From assembly GCF_900104475.1 (NCBI RefSeq), contig NZ_FNJR01000018.1:1-64000 (forward strand): DNA of 64,000 nucleotides, in the 5' to 3' direction. A program made the position numbers and the translations under genes. Shown here piece after piece: positions 53,591 through 60,619 of this stretch. The notes beneath the pieces were generated by a model, which was not told the DNA's origin, did not search any database, and worked only from the letters and a program-made list of their open reading frames with translations. Position 1 is the first letter of the stretch; every line of letters begins with the position of its first letter. The stretch comes from Actinopolyspora xinjiangensis (GTDB taxonomy: Bacteria; Actinomycetota; Actinomycetes; Mycobacteriales; Pseudonocardiaceae).

Positions 53591-54808
53591 ATGAACGTTG
53601 CGGTCTCGATGGACAGCCTGTTCACCACTGCGAGTCACGACCGTCTTCGTGATGAGGTGCGTCGCTTCGCCGAGACCGAGGTGCGTCCGCACATTCCGGA
53701 GATGGAGCACTGCCGGTCGGTCCAGTATGAGCTCTCCCGTCTGATCGCCGAACAGGGCTGGATCGGGGTGACGATCGGGCCTGAGTACGGTGGCATGGGC
53801 TTGGGGCATCTGGCGAAATCCATCATCATCGAAGAGCTCTCGCGGGTCAGCGCGGCGATGGGTGCCATGGTGCAGGCCTCCCAGCTGGGGGTGGCCAAGA
53901 TCCTGCACTTCGGGAACACGGATCAGCGGCACCAGTGGCTTCCGGAGATCAGCGCGGGACGCTGCTTGCCGACCATCGCTGTCACCGAGCCCGACTCCGG
54001 CGGCCACGTACTCGGTATGACGGCGACCGCGCGCCGCGAGGGCGACGAGTACGTGCTCAACGGACACAAGGTCTTCGTGGGCAACAGTCACGTGGGCGAC
54101 CTGCACGGTGTGGTGGCTCGCACCGGGGAGGGATCCCGGGGGTTGTCGGCGTTTCTGGTGGAACCGGACCGACCCGGGTTCTCCCTCGGGGAGCACCAGG
54201 CATCGATGGGGTTGCACGGGTTCAGCTACGGCGAACTCGTCTTCGACGAGTGCCGCGTCCCGGCCGAGAACCGACTCGGCGACGAAGGGCAGGGCCTGGC
54301 GGTGGCCTACAGCTCCAGCATCCTCTACGGGCGGCCCAACCTGACCGCCGTCGCGCTGGGAATCCACCGCGCCCTGGTAGAGGAGACCGTCGCCTTCGCG
54401 GCGCGGCAGTACCGTTACGGACAACCGTTGTCCCAGCTGCCGACGGTGCAGCAGAAACTGGGGCAGATGCAGTCCCAGTTGATGACGGCCCAACTGACCG
54501 CGTATCACGCCGCGCACTCGCTGGACAACGCCATGCCGTGTGACGCGGAGCTGATCAATGCCAAACTCGTCAACGTGGAGTACGCGCTCGATTCGGCGCG
54601 GACCGCGATGGAGGTGCACGCCGCGTACGGGCTCGGTACCGACAGCCCGGTGGAACGTTACCTCCGCGACGCGCACCACATCTTCGCCCCCGCCGGCACC
54701 TCCGACATCCAACGGTTGCGGCTGGCCGAAACGGCCCTGGGGACCTCGCATACCCCATGGTCGGAGCGACTGGCCTCCCAGCTCGGTGTTTTTCCACACT
54801 CGGGCTGA
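53591..54808 (+). CDS. Acyl-CoA dehydrogenase family flavoprotein lacking the usual catalytic Glu
   Basis: The 405-residue protein has the full ACAD fold: GVTIGPEYGGMGLG, AVTEPDSGGHVLGMTATARR (FAD and substrate loop), GFSYGELVFDECRVP and VHAAYGLGTDSPVERYLRDA near the C-terminus. The short/medium-chain catalytic Glu normally sits in YEGTxxIQR; here the segment is APAGTSDIQR, so it is Ala. The isovaleryl-type alternative Glu before GRPNL is also not seen (ILYGR). Substrate may therefore be unusual, perhaps carrier-bound. GGAG precedes the ATG. The gene stands alone. Confidence 0.9.
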   Translation: MNVAVSMDSLFTTASHDRLRDEVRRFAETEVRPHIPEMEHCRSVQYELSRLIAEQGWIGVTIGPEYGGMGLGHLAKSIIIEELSRVSAAMGAMVQASQLGVAKILHFGNTDQRHQWLPEISAGRCLPTIAVTEPDSGGHVLGMTATARREGDEYVLNGHKVFVGNSHVGDLHGVVARTGEGSRGLSAFLVEPDRPGFSLGEHQASMGLHGFSYGELVFDECRVPAENRLGDEGQGLAVAYSSSILYGRPNLTAVALGIHRALVEETVAFAARQYRYGQPLSQLPTVQQKLGQMQSQLMTAQLTAYHAAHSLDNAMPCDAELINAKLVNVEYALDSARTAMEVHAAYGLGTDSPVERYLRDAHHIFAPAGTSDIQRLRLAETALGTSHTPWSERLASQLGVFPHSG

Positions 54809-54945
54809 CATGCGCTGCGGAGGGGGTCCGTGCCCGCCAGTATCTACCCACCGCGGCGGACACGGATCCTCAACGGGGCGACGTGTGGACCGGCGTGTCC
54901 TGGAGATGTCCCCGCATGAGCGCTACGCCGTGCGCTCCTCGGACG

Positions 54946-55509
54946 TCACGGGCGCTCGCGGCCGTGCATCAACTCCATCACCTCGGCCGCGAAGCTTTTG
55001 ATCGTCTCCAGTTCGGGGCGGCCCCATGACTGGGTCTCCGGCGCGACGGTGCAGACCGTGCCCAGCGCGAGGCCGGTGTGGTCGATGAGCGGGGCCCCCA
55101 TGTAGGACCGGATCCCGATCTGATCCACTACGGGATTGCTGGTGAACCGCGGATAGGAGCAGACGTCGCCGAGGACGAGTGGCAGCCTGCGGGCCACCAC
55201 GTGCGGGCAGAATCCGTGATCTTTCGGCATCTCCCGCCCCGGCGACACAGCCGTTTGTGCCGCTTCCATCGCGGCGCTGGTTTGGGACTCGGCTCGAGTG
55301 TACAGCCCGGTGAAGTACTGCCGCTGGCCGCTGATGATGTTCACCATCGCGTAGGGGGCGCCCGCGGCCTCGGCGAGTCGGCGCGCGACGGCATCGAACT
55401 GTGGGTCCGGTTCCTCCCGGATGCCGAGTTCTCGTAAACGTTCCATTCGGTGCTGAACGTGCGGATCCGGTGGTGTGCCTACGAGTCGCATATTGGTGGC
55501 GGACATCAT
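54946..55509 (-). CDS. GAF-domain protein of a conservon
   Basis: The protein has 187 residues, mostly one GAF domain: APYAMVNIISGQRQYFTGL, the HGFCPHVVA block, LVLGDVCSYPRF and IRSYMGAPLIDHTGLALGTV. This pattern is common in actinobacterial GAF proteins placed after the CvnD GTPase. AGGAAGGG lies before the start. It follows cvnD by 13 bases on the same strand. It probably senses a small ligand or redox state and feeds into the conservon. An effector P450, present in some conservons, is absent here. Confidence 0.85.
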   Translation of the reverse strand: MMSATNMRLVGTPPDPHVQHRMERLRELGIREEPDPQFDAVARRLAEAAGAPYAMVNIISGQRQYFTGLYTRAESQTSAAMEAAQTAVSPGREMPKDHGFCPHVVARRLPLVLGDVCSYPRFTSNPVVDQIGIRSYMGAPLIDHTGLALGTVCTVAPETQSWGRPELETIKSFAAEVMELMHGRERP

Positions 55510-55522
55510 GCCCTTCCTGGGG

Positions 55523-56110
55523 TTAGCCGATCGGGTGCTGTGACGACGTCGTCGATACGTGTTCGAGTAGTGTGATGAGTGTCCGCGTCGCGGAGTGGGC
55601 GTCGCGGGCGTCGCACATCACCAGCGGAACGCTCAAGTGCAGCGCCAGAGCGTCGCGCACCTCGTCGGGGGTGTAGTACATCGCGTTGTCGAATTCGTTG
55701 ACGGCGACCAGGAAGTAGATCCCGCGTTGCTCGAAGAATTCGATCGCTCCGAAACAGTCCTGAAGTCGGCGCGTGTCGGCCAGCACTATCGCACCGACAG
55801 TGCCGCGGGACAACTCGTCCCACATGAACCAGAACCGCTCCTGGCCCGGTGTGCCGAACAGATACAGCACGACGTTGTCGTCGGGGAAGGTGATGCGGCC
55901 GAAATCCATGGCCACCGTGGTGGTGGACTTGCGTTCCACACCGGCCAGGCTGTCCGTGTCGAGACTGGCCGTGGTGAGGTGTTCCTCGGTGTTCAACGGC
56001 TCGATCTCGCTGGACGCGCCGACGAAGGTGGTCTTTCCGGCGCCGAATCCACCCGCGATGAGAATCTTGAGCTGCCAGGGGAACAGGTCAGAGTCGGCTT
56101 CTAAGCCCAT
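55523..56110 (-). CDS. cvnD: Conservon GTPase CvnD
   Basis: This 195-residue small GTPase-like protein has a P-loop GGFGAGKTTF, the switch II-like LFGTPGQERF and the NEFD specificity motif in VAVNEFDNA. It belongs to the MglA/CvnD group that works with a roadblock protein and a sensor-like kinase in actinobacterial conservons. Its start overlaps the end of the DUF742 gene. In Streptomyces such systems affect differentiation and secondary metabolism. The family call is firm. Confidence 0.93.
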   Translation of the reverse strand: MGLEADSDLFPWQLKILIAGGFGAGKTTFVGASSEIEPLNTEEHLTTASLDTDSLAGVERKSTTTVAMDFGRITFPDDNVVLYLFGTPGQERFWFMWDELSRGTVGAIVLADTRRLQDCFGAIEFFEQRGIYFLVAVNEFDNAMYYTPDEVRDALALHLSVPLVMCDARDAHSATRTLITLLEHVSTTSSQHPIG

Positions 56111-56444
56111 GGAGTACCTTCTCGATCAAGTCCGGGGTGACGTCAGCGGTCGCGGTGGGATCGTGAGTGGTTACCGCACCGGTGCCGATGAGATCGGAAA
56201 GCAGAATCTTGACTACCACGGCGGGCTGCCGCAAGTGTCCTGCTACCTCGGCGACTGTGGTCGGGGAGCGGCACAGACGTAACGTCTGGGAGTGCTCGGG
56301 ACCCAGCACGTCGTGAGGAACCTGCCCTGTGCTGCGGACCATGGACAGCAGGTCCAGTGGCGCGCTGGGGTGGGTGCGTCCGTTGGTGACCAGGTAGGGA
56401 CGTATCCCCTGTTCCCGCTGCGATCGACCGTCGAATGCGTTCAT
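56088..56444 (-). CDS. cvnC: Conservon DUF742 protein CvnC
   Basis: The protein has 118 residues. IRPYLVTNGRTHPSAPLDL at the N-terminus, CRSPTTVAEVAGHLRQPAVV with a winged-helix look, and VLHGLRSRL at the end are the classic DUF742 pattern. The ATG overlaps the roadblock gene stop (ATGA), and its own 3' end overlaps cvnD. It probably bridges the roadblock protein and the GTPase. Confidence 0.93.
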   Translation of the reverse strand: MNAFDGRSQREQGIRPYLVTNGRTHPSAPLDLLSMVRSTGQVPHDVLGPEHSQTLRLCRSPTTVAEVAGHLRQPAVVVKILLSDLIGTGAVTTHDPTATADVTPDLIEKVLHGLRSRL

Positions 56445-56857
56445 ACCGGCCGACTCTCCTCAGTCGGGGAACGTCGGGACGGTGTGGCCAGACTGCTGGG
56501 TACTTTCCTGCCGAGCTGTTGCATCTCGTAGCTGAGAACCCCGGCGTTGACCGTGCTGTCGGCCAGGACGGCGAGAATGCTGCCTGCGCTGGCGGCCGTG
56601 ATCGCCAGGATGCTGCCGTCACCGAGCTCGGCGTTGGCTTGGCGCATCCCGTGTCCACCTCCGAAACACTTGCCCACTTCCTGGACCAACGAGCACAAGG
56701 GACTGGCCAGGGAAGCCAGCCGGTCCGCGTCGTCACGCTCCAGGCCGTAGTAGAACCGCGGGATCGCATCGGTGGACAGTAAGAGGGCGCTTCGGGTGTG
56801 GGGGACCTGGTTGACCAGGTTCGCGAGTAGCCAGGTCAGATCCTGTGGTTGGGTCAC
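56441..56857 (-). CDS. cvnB: Conservon roadblock/LC7-family protein CvnB
   Basis: The protein has 138 residues, starting at GTG 56857 after AAGGAG. DLTWLLANLVNQVPHTRSAL and LLSTDAI open the domain; GSILAITAASAGSILAVLAD gives the central strands of the roadblock fold. It should act as a GTPase-activating or scaffold partner for CvnD. A longer frame to 57223 is a shadow of the kinase gene. Confidence 0.92.
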   Translation of the reverse strand: MTQPQDLTWLLANLVNQVPHTRSALLLSTDAIPRFYYGLERDDADRLASLASPLCSLVQEVGKCFGGGHGMRQANAELGDGSILAITAASAGSILAVLADSTVNAGVLSYEMQQLGRKVPSSLATPSRRSPTEESRPV

Positions 56858-56874
56858 GATCGACTCCTTGGGGG

Positions 56875-58374
56875 TCAGGTGGACGTCGAGGGGTCTTTCC
56901 GATCTTCCGAGGACGCCGACTGATCGGTCTCGGACTGGCCCAAGGCACTCAACAACCCCGTATTGTGGCCGGGGATCGGGGTGACGCTTTCCCGCGGTGT
57001 CCGCAACGGTTCCGGAAGATTGTCCGTGCCGGGCCTGCGTTGCGGAAGCTGTGACGCGTCGCCTCGGCGGCGGTGTTTGCCCGCGGGTGAGCTCATCGTC
57101 TCTGTCGAAGGGGGAGCGGCCGGTGCCGGCTGTGGCGTCGATGCGGGTTCGGAAGTGGGCGGTGCCGACGCGTCTTCTTCGGGCCAAGGTCCGGCGACCG
57201 GCTCCGCTACCTCGCCGGTCCATTGCATACGGCTGGCAGAGTAAGAACGAGAAACCCTCGGTGGTGGTCCGCTGGCCGGCGGTGTGGGCGTCAGATCTTG
57301 GGCGATGTGACCGGGCTGCGCGGGTTCCCGGGGCGAGGTGCTGAGCAAGCTGTCCGGCAGCAGGACGACCGCCTCCATCCCTCCGTAGATGCTGGTCTGC
57401 AGGCGGACCCTGATGTCGTAGCGCTGCGCGAGGACCCGGACCACCGATAGTCCGATCCGTCCGTCCGCGAGAAGTTCGTCGAGGTCGACCCGATCGGCGT
57501 CCTCGAGCAGGCGGTTGTACCGGTGGATCTCCTCGCTCGTCATACCGAGACCGCGGTCTTGGATCTCGATGGCCACGCCGGCCGTGACGGTTTCGGTCCG
57601 CACCACCACAGGAGTGTTGTCACTGGAGAATTGGGTGGCGTTTTCCAGCAGCTCCGCCAACAGGTGAATCACCTCAGCGGTGGCGGGGCCTTTGAGCGTT
57701 CCCCCGACCGCGGTCATCTTCACTCGGGAGTAGTGCTCGATCTCAGCCACGGCTGAACGCAGCACGGTCTGGAGGCTCACATCCTCCTGCGTCTGCCGCT
57801 GCGGTGCTTTGCCGCCGAGTATGGCCAGACTTTCCGCCTGTCGGCGAGACAGGTTGACGAGGTGGTCCACGCGGAACAGGCGTGCGAGAAGATCGGGGTC
57901 TTCTACCTGATGTTCGGCTTCGTCGATCTCGGTGATCGCTCGGTCGGCCATGGCCTCCAGACCCCGCGCCAGCTTGGCGAACGCGGTCTGGAGCGCGTCG
58001 TTGCCGTACGACGGGGAGGGACGCCCATCGGAAGTGGAAGCCGCGTCGGAGGAGGGGACGGCAGTGCCATCCCTGACCGCGTCGTGCCTTCGCAGGAGGC
58101 GCCCGACATCGTTCTTGGTCCGCTTGAAGACGATGAGACCGATCAGCAGGGCCGAGACGATCGCCAGAGCACAAAGCGTGAGCGCTGCTCCCAGAAATGA
58201 ACGATCGGCGATCACGAGCATAGTGGTGACAGTGCCAAGCACGACGAGCAGAGGCACCACCGGCAGCAGAGCAGGCCACAGGATGCGGTCCCGTAGATCC
58301 GTGGCAGCTTGATCCCGACAGCCCTCAGGGTTGTCTGCCTCAAGACAGCCGGCAGTAGGTAACAGTGCAGACAT
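56875..58374 (-). CDS. cvnA: Conservon sensor-histidine-kinase-like protein CvnA
   Basis: The protein has 499 residues. Two membrane helices (about 30-55 and 60-85) are followed by a cytoplasmic region with LFRVDHLVNLSRRQAESLAI, the H-box-like segment of CvnA/nitrate-sensor-type kinases, and an ATPase domain with ELLENATQFS (N box), IEIQDRGLGM (G1) and GRIGLSVVRVLAQRYDI (G2). The C-terminal 130 residues are Pro/Ser-rich and disordered. I chose ATG 58374, preceded by GAGG; an ATG at 58401 is also in frame. It heads the five-gene operon and gives the membrane input. Confidence 0.92.
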   Translation of the reverse strand: MSALLPTAGCLEADNPEGCRDQAATDLRDRILWPALLPVVPLLVVLGTVTTMLVIADRSFLGAALTLCALAIVSALLIGLIVFKRTKNDVGRLLRRHDAVRDGTAVPSSDAASTSDGRPSPSYGNDALQTAFAKLARGLEAMADRAITEIDEAEHQVEDPDLLARLFRVDHLVNLSRRQAESLAILGGKAPQRQTQEDVSLQTVLRSAVAEIEHYSRVKMTAVGGTLKGPATAEVIHLLAELLENATQFSSDNTPVVVRTETVTAGVAIEIQDRGLGMTSEEIHRYNRLLEDADRVDLDELLADGRIGLSVVRVLAQRYDIRVRLQTSIYGGMEAVVLLPDSLLSTSPREPAQPGHIAQDLTPTPPASGPPPRVSRSYSASRMQWTGEVAEPVAGPWPEEDASAPPTSEPASTPQPAPAAPPSTETMSSPAGKHRRRGDASQLPQRRPGTDNLPEPLRTPRESVTPIPGHNTGLLSALGQSETDQSASSEDRKDPSTST

Positions 58375-59566
58375 CAAAGTCCTCAACGCAGTGATGTACA
58401 AAGGACGGGTGGCATGGCGTCACACTCGAATCAACGAACGTGGCATCTCCAGCTCACCCTGTTCCACGCATCCACGGACGGTGCCACCGACCATGCCCGC
58501 CACTCCTCGCAGCTCCATCAGGTGGATTATCCTGTGTGGTCTTGCGGATACAGATCGTACCTCAGCCAGTTGTACGTACTCTGATCCTCCGTGAGGAGCA
58601 ACCCTGAACTCGTGACCGAGCAGGCCAGGGTGCACACCCCGACAGGGGAGATCGGCAAGGCGCCGACCGTGCGGGTACCGGGAGAGGGCTGGCGTGACGT
58701 GCTGTGCGGCGTCGGGCCGCGCGTCGCCGATACCGCGGGCTACGCGGTGTCGGTCATCCACATGAATTGGTCCCTGAAGTCCGGGCGGCCGGCGACCAGC
58801 GGCGAGACGATCGCGGCGATGTGTCTCGCCGCGACGATCGCCCGGGGCGGGCCGACCGACCGAGTCGGATGGCGCCACCTGTGGGGCGCTGTTCGGCGTT
58901 CTCCGGGCGATTCCGATGTTCCTGCTGGCCAAGCGTCGTTGACCGCCATCATGATCATCGTGGGAATCTTCCGAGCGGTGTGTCAGAACGCCCTGGCTGG
59001 GGCGCAGGCCGCGTGGTTTCCCGACCCGCGCCAGGCGCCACCGCTCCGCCGGTGCGTCGCCGATCTTGTTGGATATTGGCGATGATCTCCGGCGCCACGC
59101 CGTTCGTGACCACCCTGATGTCCATGTGGCCGGACCGGTTCGGACCGGCCGTGCTGTGTTCCCGCTCCGCTCCGCATCGGGCCCGTTGTCTGCCCCACTG
59201 GTGCACGAGGCGTGAGGCCACGGGGAACACAGCGCCGCACAGCGCGCCACCGAGTAATCCATCGCCCCGAAGGGGAGTCCAGTAAGTGGAACCAGTGCGA
59301 CTGGCTTGAGTCGCTTTGGGTCGACAAGGGTGACAGCACGTTGCTCGCGGGAGAACGGCTCGGTCGTCGGCCGCCGACGAAAAGCGGTGAACGTGGGTGC
59401 GATCCTCCGCGAGGGCGCGGTGGAACGAACGGTTGCGCCGTAGGGTCCGGTGGTCGACGGAAGCGCGTCCGCTCGAACTCGGCCTCGAGCGCGACGTCGC
59501 TGTTCATGTTGTCCGCGTAGCGGATGAGTCTCGCGGAGCACATTACTCTAACAGAGTCTTTCTTTC
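58375..59566. other. Long stretch without a recognisable gene
   Basis: About 1.2 kb contain many overlapping open frames on both strands (for example 58591-59085 plus), all GC-skewed and Arg/Pro-rich where out of frame. Short pieces such as GLLGGALCGAVFPVASRLVH (minus) look membrane-like, so part may be a decayed transporter. Near 58375-58420 lies the promoter side of the conservon. Nothing firm can be called. Confidence 0.4.
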
Positions 59567-59578
59567 CCTCCGCGGAGG
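59567..59578. promoter_or_regulatory. Perfect 12-bp palindrome upstream of the RiPP-like operon
   Basis: CCTCCGCGGAGG is its own reverse complement. About 20 bases upstream, ACTCT and AGAGT (59544-59556) form another short inverted repeat. Both lie about 100-130 bases before the di-iron gene and could be operators; no regulator gene is adjacent. Confidence 0.35.
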
Positions 59579-59638
59579 TAATCTCGGCGCTCACCTTAGA
59601 CGGTCGTTTTGATTACCAGTAAGCTCTCCTCAGTAGGG

Positions 59639-59654
59639 TGTGATCAAGATCACA
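59639..59654. promoter_or_regulatory. Perfect Crp/GlxR-type operator palindrome
   Basis: The 16 bases TGTGATCAAGATCACA match exactly the TGTGA-N6-TCACA consensus used by Crp of proteobacteria and by actinobacterial Crp/GlxR. It lies 21-36 bases before the TTG at 59675, where binding would block transcription or elongation, or activate if the promoter lies upstream (a weak TTGATT-N19-TAGGGT pair is at 59609-59639). It also argues against starting the first protein at TTG 59609. Confidence 0.6.
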
Positions 59655-59674
59655 AACAGGGGGCCGCTATTTCT

Positions 59675-60412
59675 TTGATCCGACCAGAGGGCCTGTACAC
59701 GGACGAAGTGGTCTACCGGCTCTTTACCAACGGCTTGAACGCCCGCCCCTGGAAGGTGAGCGAACTTCTCAGCAGTCCGGAAACCGAAGATCCACGCACG
59801 GAGGTCGCCTGGAAATTCGCCTCGAGGGGCTACTACGCGGAGCAGGCTGGTCTGGTGACAGCCGCGGCTCTCGCGGCGGAAACCGATGATCTCGCGTATC
59901 GCTTCGACATGGCGACAGCCGCCTCGGACGAGGCAAGGCATGCCGACGCTTTCCTGAGGTTCGCGCAACACCTCGGCGGCGACGCGGAGGAATGCTTCGA
60001 AATGCTGGAGCCGCTCGACGAAGCCCTGACTTCCCTGCCGTACCCCGGCAAAGTGCTGGCGCACACGGTTCTCGAGGGATTCGCGGCCGACGAATTCCAC
60101 CTGTTCACCGAGTATTTCAAGGGCCACCCGGCAGCGCGCATCTACGAACACGTCCGCCACGACGAGAACCGACACGTCGCTATGGGCGTGTCCCACCTGG
60201 CACGTGCCTGCCGGGACCCCGAGTTCAGCGCCGCCCTGCGGGAACACGGCGATGCCTGGCTCGAACGCATTCGCGAGCACGCCGATGTCACGGCCCTGTC
60301 GGCGATGTTTTCCGAACTCACGGGAAAGGATCCCGCTGACTTCGAGCGGTGGTTCACCGCCCGTCATCGCCAGCGAATGGCCTCGGCCCGAGTCGTGATC
60401 GAGGGGAGGTGA
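59675..60412 (+). CDS. Ferritin-like di-iron enzyme of the candidate RiPP cassette
   Basis: The protein has about 245 residues, all helical. Metal-ligand motifs typical of di-iron proteins occur in pairs: AAETDD and ASDEARH in the first half, EGFAADEFH and HDENRHVAMG in the second (two ExxH-type sites). That resembles ferritin-like or AurF-like oxygenases and iron-containing redox enzymes. I chose TTG 59675, eleven bases after AGGGGG and just after a Crp-type site; TTG 59609 is also in frame. A precursor-like peptide gene starts five bases after its stop. It probably oxidises or remodels the peptide, in an unknown way. Confidence 0.82.
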   Translation: MIRPEGLYTDEVVYRLFTNGLNARPWKVSELLSSPETEDPRTEVAWKFASRGYYAEQAGLVTAAALAAETDDLAYRFDMATAASDEARHADAFLRFAQHLGGDAEECFEMLEPLDEALTSLPYPGKVLAHTVLEGFAADEFHLFTEYFKGHPAARIYEHVRHDENRHVAMGVSHLARACRDPEFSAALREHGDAWLERIREHADVTALSAMFSELTGKDPADFERWFTARHRQRMASARVVIEGR

Positions 60413-60417
60413 GCATT

Positions 60418-60513
60418 ATGGCCATCAAGCGAGTCGAGATCAAGAACCGCACCCGCGGTGTGTGCCGGTACGTCATCCGCACCAGCGTCTCGAAGACGAA
60501 GACGTCCAGCTGA
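60418..60513 (+). CDS. 31-residue RiPP precursor-like peptide
   Basis: ATG 60418 opens a 31-codon frame to TGA 60511-60513, with a strong GGGGAGG ribosome binding site overlapping the end of the di-iron gene. The peptide begins MAIKRVEIKNRTRG, has one Cys-Arg-Tyr (residues 16-18), and ends VSKTKTSS. It is basic and lacks a membrane segment. Tight placement between the di-iron gene and a RiPP-maturation radical SAM gene, plus the ribosome binding site, make it the likely substrate. A Cys/Arg/Tyr core near the centre or the Thr/Ser-rich tail could be modified. It could instead be a small regulatory peptide. Confidence 0.65.
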   Translation: MAIKRVEIKNRTRGVCRYVIRTSVSKTKTSS

Positions 60514-60533
60514 CGGAAGACGTCGGATCAGGC

Positions 60534-60567
60534 GCCGGGAGGCCGAGCGAGTAGCCCGGCTCCCGGC
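60534..60567 (+). terminator. GC-rich hairpin between precursor and radical SAM genes
   Basis: GCCGGGAG at 60534-60541 and CTCCCGGC at 60560-60567 are exact reverse complements; with one bulged base the stem extends three more pairs. There is no U-run. Placement 20 bases after the precursor stop fits an attenuator or RNA-stabilising hairpin that raises precursor over enzyme expression, as in many peptide operons. Confidence 0.5.
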
Positions 60568-60619
60568 ACCTGCCGGGGAGCGAGTTGTCCGGAACCGCCA
60601 CGAATCGGAAGGGGTAACC

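Noticed and set aside
58420-59541. 373-codon minus-strand frame as a gene
   Set aside because: It has an Arg/Pro-rich composition, no motif, no ribosome binding site and alternative frames equally open; more likely degraded DNA.
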